DNA of 64,000 nt. Origin: Mucilaginibacter robiniae. GTDB taxonomy: Bacteria > Bacteroidota > Bacteroidia > Sphingobacteriales > Sphingobacteriaceae. The notes under the pieces are model-generated. The model was not told the DNA's origin. It saw nothing but the letters and a program-made list of their open reading frames with translations, and ran no database searches. The stretch covers positions 1,240,001 to 1,304,000 of the forward strand of contig NZ_CP051682.1 of assembly GCF_012849215.1 (NCBI RefSeq), written 5' to 3'. This document shows, piece after piece, positions 54,395 through 62,544 of the stretch. The stretch's first letter is position 1. Every line of letters starts with the position of its first letter. A program made the translations under genes and the position numbers.

Positions 54395-55564
54395 TTATCG
54401 GGTCATTTTATAGGTGTGTTCCAGTTCAGGTTCTTCAGCCATCAGGCGGTCTTCCCCGCGCGGATTGGTTTTAGCTTCCAGCAGCGACTTGAAAAGCCCA
54501 TCGCTGGGCTTGATGGTTCGCTTGGTGCCTTCCGTATCCTCTACCTTGACGCTCTTGTTTTTATAAACTTCCAGCACTTTGTAGACGGTGTCCAGATAAG
54601 CAATCCCGTCACCTTTGTTGAATCCGACGGGCTTGGGGGCCGCTTGTTTCTGACTGCGCTCCCGTCCGGTACCCAGCAATAGCCCGGTGATCCGCTGGGC
54701 ATCGCGGGCAGCTTTCGCGATTTCAAACGGTTCATCCTTCAGAATTTTGGCGAAAGCGCCCATATAGGTTTTATGCTGCCCGAAGTCATGCCCCAGCTTT
54801 AGTTGACCACCAATCAGGATAGCGGCAATCGCGGCCCGCAGTTCCTCGCGGGCATATTCCATGGATCCCAGCCGCCCTTCCATAGGGCGTTTCAAACGGC
54901 TCTCGTGGCCTGACCAGTGCGCCAGCTGATGGATAGCGGCCTGGTAGTACTTCGTTTCATTCTCAAAGGCGCTTTTCGCGGGCAGGAATATAGCGTCGCG
55001 CTTCTGATCATAATAAGCTTCCTGTCCGCCCTCGATGATCGTAGCGCCGCTGGCTTCGATCAGTTTCGCGGCTTTTTCCACCGGTGTCTGGGTATCCGCA
55101 GCCTCCAGCTTGCCCAAATAAGTTTCCAAGGGTTCCATGTTATTCATCTGGCTGCCGTTAAACAGGAAGCTTTTGGTGGGCTGCGGCTTGTCGAAGGTGA
55201 CCGTGCGGGTTTGGGTGACGCCTTCCTCATTTTTGATGGGCTTGTCATCCGGCGTGCGCATTTTCTGAATCTCTGTTTTCTTGGAAAACTCGATCAGGGT
55301 TGCTGAAGCATCCTTTTTCACCGGTGTTCCCGCAAAACGGGCGGCATCGAAAGACAACCAGCGGGGGTCGTCGTGCCGTTGCATACCCAAGATCAGCGCA
55401 TTCATGGCGCTGTACCCTTTGCCGGTGACCGGGTTGACCGGCGTGACAAAAGCGGGTCGACCATTTTCCTTCACGGGCTGCTGGAACAGCGATGTTCCGT
55501 CTTTGATCTCCTGCACCAGCTTTTCTGAAAGCTGCACAGGAAGTGCTTTAAAATTTTTAGCCAT
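54395..55564 (-). CDS. ArdC-like protein with ssDNA-binding and zincin-type domains
   Basis: The 389-residue product (start MAKNFKALPVQL at 55564) has an N-terminal ArdC/DUF1738 ssDNA-binding domain (LFQQPVKENGRPAFVTPVNPVTGKGYSAMNAL). A polyvalent-protein metallopeptidase-like domain follows, with the zinc motif altered to H212-Q-L-A-H216 (the catalytic Glu is Gln). ArdC-type proteins protect incoming DNA from restriction. The C-terminal part (about 330-389) is DUF3945-like. The upstream ATG at 55681 would overlap the M23 gene and is rejected. Confidence 0.8.
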   Translation of the reverse strand: MAKNFKALPVQLSEKLVQEIKDGTSLFQQPVKENGRPAFVTPVNPVTGKGYSAMNALILGMQRHDDPRWLSFDAARFAGTPVKKDASATLIEFSKKTEIQKMRTPDDKPIKNEEGVTQTRTVTFDKPQPTKSFLFNGSQMNNMEPLETYLGKLEAADTQTPVEKAAKLIEASGATIIEGGQEAYYDQKRDAIFLPAKSAFENETKYYQAAIHQLAHWSGHESRLKRPMEGRLGSMEYAREELRAAIAAILIGGQLKLGHDFGQHKTYMGAFAKILKDEPFEIAKAARDAQRITGLLLGTGRERSQKQAAPKPVGFNKGDGIAYLDTVYKVLEVYKNKSVKVEDTEGTKRTIKPSDGLFKSLLEAKTNPRGEDRLMAEEPELEHTYKMTR

Positions 55565-55601
55565 GATATTAATTTGTTTAATGAAAAGAGCTGCCTGCGC
55601 T

Positions 55602-56016
55602 TTAGCGAAGCAGTAGCCTGAAAAATTGCACAGGATTGATAAAGCGGCCGCGATAGCGCACGGCGAAGTGCAGGTGCTCACCGGTAATCCGGCCGGTTGC
55701 CCCGGTGATGCCGATCGGCTGACCTGCAGTTACCGAGTCAGCGCCCCCGACAAAAGCCTGGCTGAGGTGTCCGTAGATGGTTTGCATAACGCCATGCTGC
55801 AGTGCTACATAAACCCCCTAGTTTAGCATCGAAAGATTTACACCTGACCGTGCCACCAAGTACAGCAAACACCGTGTCGTGGCGGGCATGCAGGTCAACG
55901 CCTTCATGAAACTGTACGCGTCCTGTCAGCGGATGCCACCGGTAACCGAAAGACGAATTGATGTGCAGGTGCCGAAGCGGCAGGCACACCAGCAGGGCAA
56001 GCATACAGCACTTCAC
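55602..56016 (-). pseudogene. M23-family peptidase, frameshifted
   Basis: Two frames each carry half of an M23 endopeptidase. The first (56016 leftwards) has HEGVD (the H-x3-D zinc motif) and FAVLGGTV. The second has IYGHLSQAF and HLHFAV (the H-x-H motif). One base fewer in the C5 run at 55814-55818 would join them into a protein of about 138 residues. It would be a murein hydrolase of the element, probably for envelope passage during conjugation. It overlaps the next gene upstream by 4 bases. Either a recent mutation or a sequencing error. Confidence 0.8.
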
Positions 56017-56423
56017 CGGCTGTACGCTTTGCTGACTTCCAGTTCCCTTGCCGGCATGGCGGCTACCAGGGCTTTATCCCAGATCGCCGGGTGTTCCGCC
56101 GCCATCTGCAAAGCATTGACGATGGCAGTGGAGGTACCTTTTTCCTGGAGCAGCATCACTTTATAGAGTGCCTTGAAGTCGTCGAGCTTCATGCCCGTGC
56201 CGGAGTCGGTCAGTTCCTGCAGGATGTCTACCTTGTGTTTGAGCAGCATCAGATCCTGGCTGCTGTAGTTGGCTTCTTTGCCGCCCAGCATGGTGACATA
56301 GATTTCGTCTGCGTCACGGGCATAAGTAACGACGCCGACCTTGCCCTGCTGGCGCACCGGGTCGTCGTGAAAGTCGGGTCGCACCAGTACCAGCGACCCG
56401 TTCAGGTTTTCAAAATTTTTCAT
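56013..56423 (-). CDS. Uncharacterised protein, paralogue 1 of the tandem pair
   Basis: The 136-residue product begins with a small beta-rich unit (VLVRPDFHDDPVRQQGKVGVVTYA ... YVTMLGGKEANYSSQDLMLL) and ends in a helical half (DDFKALYKVMLLQEKGTSTAIVNALQMA). It matches its neighbour in architecture. Family unknown. Neighbouring mobile-element genes suggest a role in the element. Confidence 0.6.
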   Translation of the reverse strand: MKNFENLNGSLVLVRPDFHDDPVRQQGKVGVVTYARDADEIYVTMLGGKEANYSSQDLMLLKHKVDILQELTDSGTGMKLDDFKALYKVMLLQEKGTSTAIVNALQMAAEHPAIWDKALVAAMPARELEVSKAYSR

Positions 56424-56440
56424 GTTTTTTTAATTAAAGG

Positions 56441-56851
56441 TTAGCGGCCGACCCTGCGGCTCCGGTATTCGCCCAGCGCATCTTCCAGGCTCAGGATGAC
56501 CAAGGGTTGCAGGTGCTCGTGCTGCTGCACGAGTTCGAAAGCCGTCCTAAGTTGTATGGCCGAGCCATAGCGCTGCAGCAGCGCTATGGAATGCAGGTCT
56601 TTCCAGATACCCGGCGACAGCGTTGTGGCCCGGTTCTCCATCAGCTCATACAGCTTTTCGGGTGGCTGCAGCACCTGTAAAGCACCGGCACTGTAATGCG
56701 CCAACACCATATCGTCGAAGCGGATCAGATAATCATCCTTTCCGCGGTCAGCTTCAATGATGACACCGATCTGCCCCATTCGCCCCGCAGGGTCATCGCA
56801 GAGCAGCGGATGCACCATCACGGTCATCCCGGTCAGTTCATCTGGATTCAT
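56441..56851 (-). CDS. Uncharacterised protein, paralogue 2 of the tandem pair
   Basis: The 136-residue product shares with the next gene the order VMVHPLLCDDPAGRMGQIGVII / DDYLIRFDDMVLAHYSAGALQVL / LHSIALLQRYGSAIQLRTAFELV and the same length. It is clearly a tandem duplicate with low identity. No known function. Confidence 0.6.
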   Translation of the reverse strand: MNPDELTGMTVMVHPLLCDDPAGRMGQIGVIIEADRGKDDYLIRFDDMVLAHYSAGALQVLQPPEKLYELMENRATTLSPGIWKDLHSIALLQRYGSAIQLRTAFELVQQHEHLQPLVILSLEDALGEYRSRRVGR

Positions 56852-56862
56852 GATGGATGGAA

Positions 56863-57270
56863 TTAGTTATTTTTAAAGGAGCCTTTCGGCGGTACAGGTG
56901 ATTCGGCCGGCTTGAAGCGGGCGACCAGCACCTGCACTTCCTGGCTGATACGGTGGAAGTTCTCGCGGAGCTTTTCATCCTGCCTGCCGCCGAAATCATA
57001 AAACGCCGGCAGCGGGCGGTAGCCCTTCGCTTCCCGTTTAAGGGCTTCCATATCTAGGTTGATGCGGCAGTTCACCGCTGAGGTTTTGAACTCGCCGGTA
57101 TAATGCTCATCGGCATCGGTGGCAATGACGCCGACCATTTCACCGCTGCCCAGAGAAGCAATTTTTCCAGCTGGAATCAGGATCTCCAGTTTCTCGTTCA
57201 GCGAGGTCGAGGTCTTGTTGCGGTCGATGGACAAGCCTTCACCAATCTGCTTGGACTTGCCCAAGTAGGT
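56863..57270 (-). pseudogene. C-terminal fragment of a TraG/VirD4-type coupling protein
   Basis: The ~135 residues read LGKSKQIGEGLSIDRNKTST followed by IPAGKIASLGSGEMVGVIA and ALKREAKGYRPLPAFYDF. This is the conserved C-terminus of conjugative coupling proteins of Bacteroidota elements (SINR...TSTS...IP..KIA.L..GE.VG.). The reading frame is open from an in-frame TTG and continues upstream into the IS21 end. The ATPase domain and the rest of the protein are missing. The interruption is by the IS21 element at 57271. Confidence 0.75.
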
Positions 57271-57384
57271 ATTCCGGGGATGTTGACCAGGCTATTCCGT
57301 GGCAAACTGACCAGTCTGAGAACTGGCGGAATGATGCAGCCAATGCTGTAGAAGCATTATTACAAAGTTAGCTATCTCAAGTTA

Positions 57385-58137
57385 TTATTGGTAACTGATT
57401 TCCTTTTCATCAGCCCTGCGTTTTTTTCTCATGGATTCACCCTTGAGATCCAGCCGGTGAGCGCTGTGTACGATACGGTCTAATATTGCATCAGCTATTG
57501 TTTTTTCACCGATGACCTCATGCCATTTACTGACCGGAAGCTGTGAGGTAATGATCAGGGATGCTTTACCATGCCGGTCTTCAATGATCTCCATCAGGGC
57601 AGCCCTGTTTTGTGCATCAAAAGGCTGCAAGCCAAAGTCATCGAGTATGAGCAGTTGCTGGCGTTCAATCTTTGCGATCTCTTTGATGTAGGAGCCATCA
57701 GCCTTGGCCATCTTGAGTTTGGCAAATAGCTTGGGTGTACTGGCATAGAATACCCTATAGCCCTGCATACAGGCCTGGTAACCAATAGCAGAGGCGATGT
57801 AGCTTTTGCCAATGCCGGTGCTGCCGGTCAGGAGCACATTCTCATTGCGCTCAATGAAGGTGCAGTCCGCCAGGCGCATGACCAGGTTGCGGTCAATGCT
57901 CCGCTCTGCCTGGTAGTTCACCTCTTCAATGGACGCTTTGTAGCGGAACTTGGCATGATAGATCTGGCGCTCTATACGCCGGTTATGCCGGTCATCCCAT
58001 TCGGCATCCACCAGGTAGGCCAAGAGTTCATCGGCCGTGTAGTGATCTGTTTGCCCGGTTTCCAGGCTGCTTTGAAAAGCATGGAACATGCCGAAGAACT
58101 TCATCTTCCGCAGTTTGTCTAAAGTGTTTGTATTCAT
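57385..58137 (-). CDS. istB: IS21-family helper ATPase IstB
   Basis: The 250-residue AAA+ protein has Walker A GSTGIGKS (105-112), Walker B LLILDDFGLQ and sensor region ITSQLPVSKW, and ends in a basic tail. It assists IstA in target selection. The ATG at 58137 is preferred; the longer reading overlaps the end of istA. Confidence 0.94.
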   Translation of the reverse strand: MNTNTLDKLRKMKFFGMFHAFQSSLETGQTDHYTADELLAYLVDAEWDDRHNRRIERQIYHAKFRYKASIEEVNYQAERSIDRNLVMRLADCTFIERNENVLLTGSTGIGKSYIASAIGYQACMQGYRVFYASTPKLFAKLKMAKADGSYIKEIAKIERQQLLILDDFGLQPFDAQNRAALMEIIEDRHGKASLIITSQLPVSKWHEVIGEKTIADAILDRIVHSAHRLDLKGESMRKKRRADEKEISYQ

Positions 58138-58153
58138 ATGACTTGATTCGTGT

Positions 58154-59704
58154 TTACTGGTAATAGTCTTCGCCTCTGATGTTATCATGCTCGGGCATGG
58201 TAAGTTCATTGGCAAATAAGCTTTCTTCGTACTGATCGAGGTTCTTTTCCAGGATCATTTGTATGGTCTTGTAACTGTACATGCCATAACTCAGGCCTCT
58301 TCTGCAGGCCAGGATCAGGCGTTCATTCCCGGCTTTACGGGCAAAGCCCAGCACACCGATGCAGGATCGGTAAGCCTGCTCTGCATGGTGCCTGCGGCTA
58401 AGGATATGCTGGATATAAAGGCGCACATCCTCATGGATCGATGCGGCCCAGGACAGGAACTTTTCCGGGTTCCACTCGGCAACGAACTGGTGGGTGGAAG
58501 CCAGATGGTCTTTATCCGTAATGTAGCGGTGCAGCCCCTTGGTACGCTTGTGAATGGCTATGCGTTCATAATGATAGAAGGCCTCTACCGTCGTGCTGGA
58601 ATACAGCAGCTTGATCTTTTTGCCGATGAAGCGGTAAGGCACACTATAGTAGTTCTTATCAGGCCCGAGGCTGACATGCCCGTTTTTCATCACGGTGGCA
58701 TGAAACTGCTTTTTAAGCTCATAGCGCAACACGGGTAAAGGCATAAGCGTTTCACGCTCTACCTCCTCGAATTGCTGCCTTCTGCTGTAAGGCCGGCTTT
58801 GCATCAGCCGGTTATTATGGGCTTCCAGCAGTTCATGAATAGCGGCATTCAGCTCTTGCAAGGAATGATAAACGCTCTTGCGCAGGGGAACATAAATGCG
58901 GCTATAGATGATTCTTACGGCACCTTCTACCAGCGCTTTATCACGAGGGCGGAATGCCCGGGCAGGTAAGATGGTCGTGCAATAATGATTGCTGAAGTCT
59001 TCAAACGTTTCATTCAGCGTAGGTTCGTAACGGTTACTTTTAGTGACGGCAGCTTTCAGATTGTCCGGAACAATGGCCTCCGGCACGCCGCCAATGTAAT
59101 GCAGGGTATGCTCACAAGCGGAAATGAAGTCTTCTTTTTGCTGGCTCATGACCGCCTCGACATAGGTCAGCTGGCTGGCCCCAAGTATGCCGATGAAGAC
59201 CTCGACAGGAATGATCTCCCCGGTATCCCGGTTTGTGATGCTCAGCTTTTGACCGGCAAAATCCACATACAGCTTATCACCGGCCTTGTGGTCGATGTGC
59301 ATCACAGGGTTAACCCGGGCCTGCCACTGGGTATAATAAAAGCAAAACTGGCTATACTGGTAACCGTCCGGAAACTCTTTACGATAAGCCTCCCAAAGCA
59401 TTTGACGGGTAACACCGGTACGTTTCAGCTCTTTGTCTACTTTGGGAAAGCAGCGCAGCATGGCTTGCATACGGCTGTTGGGAGAGCGCTCCTTAGCCTT
59501 GCCAAACAAGTCTTCCAGCTCTTTATCATTCAAAGCATTGACTTCATCAAAGCTGAAGCCGCTCTCCTTGAAAGAGGCCAGATACTTCTTTACGGTGTTT
59601 CTGGATGCGTCTGCCTGGGCTGCTATAGACATGATGCTGCGCCCGTTGGTGTACATCCTTAAGATCTTTCTTATCTTACTCATACTGATCGTAGTGTTAG
59701 CCAT
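58154..59704 (-). CDS. istA: IS21-family transposase IstA
   Basis: The 516-residue transposase has an N-terminal HTH (SIAAQADASRNTVKKYL) and an rve integrase core with the DDE triad at Asp148 (YVDFAG), Asp214 (VPDNLK) and Glu260 (KALVEGAV). A C-terminal beta-barrel-type domain with YYSVPYRFIGKKIKLLY follows. It appears intact, so the element may be active. Confidence 0.95.
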   Translation of the reverse strand: MANTTISMSKIRKILRMYTNGRSIMSIAAQADASRNTVKKYLASFKESGFSFDEVNALNDKELEDLFGKAKERSPNSRMQAMLRCFPKVDKELKRTGVTRQMLWEAYRKEFPDGYQYSQFCFYYTQWQARVNPVMHIDHKAGDKLYVDFAGQKLSITNRDTGEIIPVEVFIGILGASQLTYVEAVMSQQKEDFISACEHTLHYIGGVPEAIVPDNLKAAVTKSNRYEPTLNETFEDFSNHYCTTILPARAFRPRDKALVEGAVRIIYSRIYVPLRKSVYHSLQELNAAIHELLEAHNNRLMQSRPYSRRQQFEEVERETLMPLPVLRYELKKQFHATVMKNGHVSLGPDKNYYSVPYRFIGKKIKLLYSSTTVEAFYHYERIAIHKRTKGLHRYITDKDHLASTHQFVAEWNPEKFLSWAASIHEDVRLYIQHILSRRHHAEQAYRSCIGVLGFARKAGNERLILACRRGLSYGMYSYKTIQMILEKNLDQYEESLFANELTMPEHDNIRGEDYYQ

Positions 59705-59768
59705 ACTTTGAGAGTTTTGTAACCCTACAAAGATGACGGCTGCTACCGCATCAGCTGCATTCCAGGGG

Positions 59769-59880
59769 TGGTCAGTTTCGCCCGGAATCCCTGGTCAGTT
59801 TGCCCCGGAATGGGGTGGTCAGTTTACGCCGGAACGCCTGACCTCTTTAAGACAGAACACCTGGTCATTTTCAGCAGAAT
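59769..59880 (+). repeat. Phased terminal repeats of the IS21 element, right end
   Basis: Repeat starts lie at 59769, 59792, 59816, 59839 and 59862, that is every 23-24 bases. The first three match TGGTCAGTTTnnSCCGGAA closely, while the last two are degenerate. The left end has only two such units. They are probable transposase binding sites. Confidence 0.7.
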
Positions 59881-60756
59881 ACCCACCTGTTCGAGCCTGT
59901 GCGTGCGTACATCATAATACAACAGGTCGCCGGTTTTTACGCTCACCACGCATGCCGTCTTGCCGTCCGGCGTAAGTGCAATACGGTGCAATCCCTGCAC
60001 ATGCGTATCTATTTCTGCCTGTACTTGCTTCCTGATCAGGTCGACAATCACCACATGACCGTCCGGCCGTGCCGTCCAGAGATGTTTCCCATCCGGTGTC
60101 ACATCAAAGCCTTCAGCCCCATAGCCCACCCTGACCAGCGTTTGCCGCCATTCCAGCCGGGGTTTGGCGTTTGCCAGCAACACACCTGTTGGCGGCATAT
60201 AAGGCGGCAGTACTTTTTTTTCATAAATGCTGATCGTCCCGGATTCCACATTGGTGGTATAGAAGCGGTTGCCGTCCGGCGTCAGGTACAGCAGGTGCGT
60301 GAAATCCTGACCTGTGCCCAAGACCTGGACAGGTTTGTCCTGTTTAACATCGTAGGCAACGACGCATTTGGAACCCTGAGCCGTGTACCAGAGTGTATCG
60401 TTATGATAGGCCATCCCATGCGGCACATAAAAGGGCTGGGTATCGATGTCCTTCACCGGCTGCAAGGTGTTCAAATCAATCACATTAATGAGGTGTCCGG
60501 TTCCTGCGATCACGGCATTAGACACATAGGCCGTATGCTGATCGGTAGACAAGGCAATCTCATGCGGGTCTTCACCTACAGGAATTTTAGTTACCAGATC
60601 AAGTGTTCGGTCATCCAGTACCCACATCTGTTTTTGGCCCTTGGACAAGATCAGCACATATCGCTTTGCTTGCGCTTGGCAGTGGGATACTACGAAACTG
60701 CAGAATAACAGACCAGTGAGCAATCCTGCGCCTATCCTCCTGCACTTATTTAGCAT
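59824..60756 (-). CDS. YVTN-type beta-propeller protein, C-terminus replaced by IS sequence
   Basis: The 310-residue product has a signal peptide (1-30) and several YVTN repeats (VGEDPHEIALSTDQHTAYV; LTPDGNRFYTTNV; VTPDGKHLWTARPDG; LTPDGKTACVV). Homologues continue for further blades, but here about 20 residues at the end (GILLKMTRCSVLKRSG) are translated from the IS21 terminal repeats. It is a truncated secreted surface protein, probably binding a small ligand or another protein. Its beginning overlaps the VOC gene by 11 bases. Confidence 0.75.
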   Translation of the reverse strand: MLNKCRRIGAGLLTGLLFCSFVVSHCQAQAKRYVLILSKGQKQMWVLDDRTLDLVTKIPVGEDPHEIALSTDQHTAYVSNAVIAGTGHLINVIDLNTLQPVKDIDTQPFYVPHGMAYHNDTLWYTAQGSKCVVAYDVKQDKPVQVLGTGQDFTHLLYLTPDGNRFYTTNVESGTISIYEKKVLPPYMPPTGVLLANAKPRLEWRQTLVRVGYGAEGFDVTPDGKHLWTARPDGHVVIVDLIRKQVQAEIDTHVQGLHRIALTPDGKTACVVSVKTGDLLYYDVRTHRLEQVGILLKMTRCSVLKRSGVPA

Positions 60757-61168
60757 AAGCGCCCAAGGAATAGGTCAGCACATAACTGTGTGAATATACT
60801 TCAAAGACGATACCGAAAGGGTCTTCGACGTAGCACATGCAGTAGGGTTTATCGCCGGGATAATAATGACGAACCGGCATACGCTGCTTGCCGCCATGGG
60901 CTACAATCTTGTCAACCAAGCCCTGGACATCCGGATCTTGAACGCAGAAATGAAATAAGCCGGTATGGAAAGGCTGAAAGGCAGGCGCTTTCTTGTCCAT
61001 CTTTGAAAATGAAAAAATCTCCATACCTATGCCGTCAGCCGTGGCCAAGTGGGCGATCTCAAACTGCCCCCAGCCACTACCAAATACATCGGAGCACATG
61101 ATTCCGATCGCCGTTTGGGTTTCTTCCGTGACTACGCTGGGCTGCATCACCACATACCAGCCCATCAC
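60746..61168 (-). CDS. VOC (glyoxalase-fold) protein, N-terminally truncated
   Basis: The 140-residue product shows DVFGSGWGQFEIAHLATADG and a second VOC half with LFHFCVQDPDVQGLVDKIVAHGG and VEDPFGIVFEVYSHSY. It is similar to lactoylglutathione-lyase-like dioxygenases or fosfomycin-resistance-type proteins. Upstream of the ATG the frame continues FYTEV, the usual end of the first helix, and is then stopped by a TAG at about 61190, so the first beta strand with its metal ligand is absent. It is probably a pseudogene. Confidence 0.7.
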   Translation of the reverse strand: MMGWYVVMQPSVVTEETQTAIGIMCSDVFGSGWGQFEIAHLATADGIGMEIFSFSKMDKKAPAFQPFHTGLFHFCVQDPDVQGLVDKIVAHGGKQRMPVRHYYPGDKPYCMCYVEDPFGIVFEVYSHSYVLTYSLGAYAK

Positions 61169-61378
61169 TTCGGTGTAAAACTAACTGGACTGAAGGAACC
61201 ATTTCTGAATTCTTCCATATGGTAGCCAGGCTGATAACCAAGCCCTGTTAATAATCATTGGATGGATGATGGCTGAACATGGCAGTCATTACAGAAGGGA
61301 TGACGTTGCCATGCGATCGAATGCGCATTTAATTTTGAAAACTGAACAAAAAATAAACAATTCTGTTTATTTTTGAAT

Positions 61379-61882
61379 ATGGAAAAGTGGATTGAGAAAT
61401 ATCGGGGTATTCATCCCGGCGCTATTCTTGACCGGCAGCTCAAAAAAAGAAAGGTGAAGCAAAATGCTTTTGCCAGGCATATTCATGTTCCTGCCCAGAC
61501 CATCAATGCCATCATCAAGGGCAGCCGGAAAATGACGCCGGAAGTAGCAGTGAAAATTGATGAGGGTCTCGGATTCGAGGAAAGTACCATGGCCGTTCTA
61601 CAAGCCCTGTACGAGACGCGGCTGGTAAAGGACAAACTCCATCAAACCGACCACCCTGATTTTTCAAAGATCAGGAGGATTCTTTTTTGGGATACCGATT
61701 TCGCTAAGATCAATTGGCAACAGCAAAGGAAAGCAGTTGTTCGCCGCGTATGGGAACGCGGTAACGAAGAAGAAAAACAGGAGATCAAGCGGTATTACGG
61801 AGCGGATATAGTAGATGCCATTATTAATCATACGAAAGCAGACTCCCGCCATCCCTCATTTTTAAGACCAAAGACCAGCTGA
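61379..61882 (+). CDS. XRE-family antitoxin with DUF6922-like C-terminal domain
   Basis: The 167-residue product starts at the ATG at 61379. It has a HigA-type helix-turn-helix (HPGAILDRQLKKRKVKQNAFARHIHVPAQTINAIIKG). Its C-terminal part (HPDFSKIRRILFWDTDFAKINW, VWERGNEEEKQEIKRYYG) matches DUF6922 proteins that accompany AbiEii toxins in Bacteroidota. It likely represses the pair and neutralises the toxin. The stop and the next start overlap by one base (TGATG). Confidence 0.85.
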   Translation: MEKWIEKYRGIHPGAILDRQLKKRKVKQNAFARHIHVPAQTINAIIKGSRKMTPEVAVKIDEGLGFEESTMAVLQALYETRLVKDKLHQTDHPDFSKIRRILFWDTDFAKINWQQQRKAVVRRVWERGNEEEKQEIKRYYGADIVDAIINHTKADSRHPSFLRPKTS

Positions 61883-62544
61883 TGCTACACTGGGAAACAG
61901 TTTCAAATCGATTGCGCACGACCCTGCTCACCCTAATGCAGGGAGAGCTCTTAAAGGGCCACCGGCTCGTCGGCGGGACAGCATTGAGCCTGTACCTTGG
62001 CCACCGCATGTCCGTTGACATCGACCTGTTTGCGGATGCCGGTGACTATGGGACGGTTGACTACAACGCGATTGAGGCGTATTTGAAAGAAAGCTTTCCT
62101 TTTGTAAGTGGTGATTTCGGCAGCGATCCCGTGTTTGGTAAATCCTACCTGGTTGGCGAGCATAAAGACGATGTTGTCAAGGTAGATATTTATTATTCCA
62201 GTGAATCCTTTAGGAATGAGGTGACGGAAGTGGATGATGTCCGCTTGGCATCAGTGGCAGACATTATCGCTATGAAAGTGGATGTTGTACAGCGAGGCGG
62301 CAGAAAAAAAGATTTCTGGGACCTGCACGAGCTCCTTGAGCAATACAGCGTTAAACAAATGATCGATTTGCATGCGAAGGCTTATGAATGGACGCATGAT
62401 GAACAACTGGTCGTTCAGAAGTTTACGGATTTTGACCAGGCTGACGAAGATTTTGACCCTATCTGTCTAAAAGAAAAGGAATGGCCTTTTATTAAGGAAG
62501 ATTTCGAGGATGCCCTGGAAAGCTTCGCTCAGCGGCCGCTCTAA
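61882..62544 (+). CDS. AbiEii/AbiGii-type nucleotidyltransferase toxin
   Basis: The 220-residue product has the polymerase-beta-type motif GGTALSLYLGH followed by D46-x-D48 (SVDIDLF). A third acidic strand VKVDIYY and the C-terminal ADIIAMKVDVVQRGGRKKDFWDLHELLE complete the AbiEii signature. Relatives transfer nucleotides to tRNA or other targets and stop growth, with roles in phage abortive infection and element stability. It is translationally coupled to the antitoxin. All key residues are present. Confidence 0.9.
   Translation: MLHWETVSNRLRTTLLTLMQGELLKGHRLVGGTALSLYLGHRMSVDIDLFADAGDYGTVDYNAIEAYLKESFPFVSGDFGSDPVFGKSYLVGEHKDDVVKVDIYYSSESFRNEVTEVDDVRLASVADIIAMKVDVVQRGGRKKDFWDLHELLEQYSVKQMIDLHAKAYEWTHDEQLVVQKFTDFDQADEDFDPICLKEKEWPFIKEDFEDALESFAQRPL

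Larger units (their letters stand above)
57271..59880 (-). mobile_element. IS21-family insertion sequence
   Basis: It contains istA and istB on the minus strand. Both ends carry outward-facing repeats of the form TGGTCAGTTTnnnCCGGAAT: two at the left end (57271-57289 and 57294-57313) and three clear plus two degenerate ones at the right (59769-59880). Multiple terminal repeats are typical of IS21. No matching target duplication is seen in the flanks (left ..TAGGT, right ACCCAC..), and the broken gene on the left does not continue on the right, so the insertion was followed by deletion or rearrangement. Confidence 0.88.
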
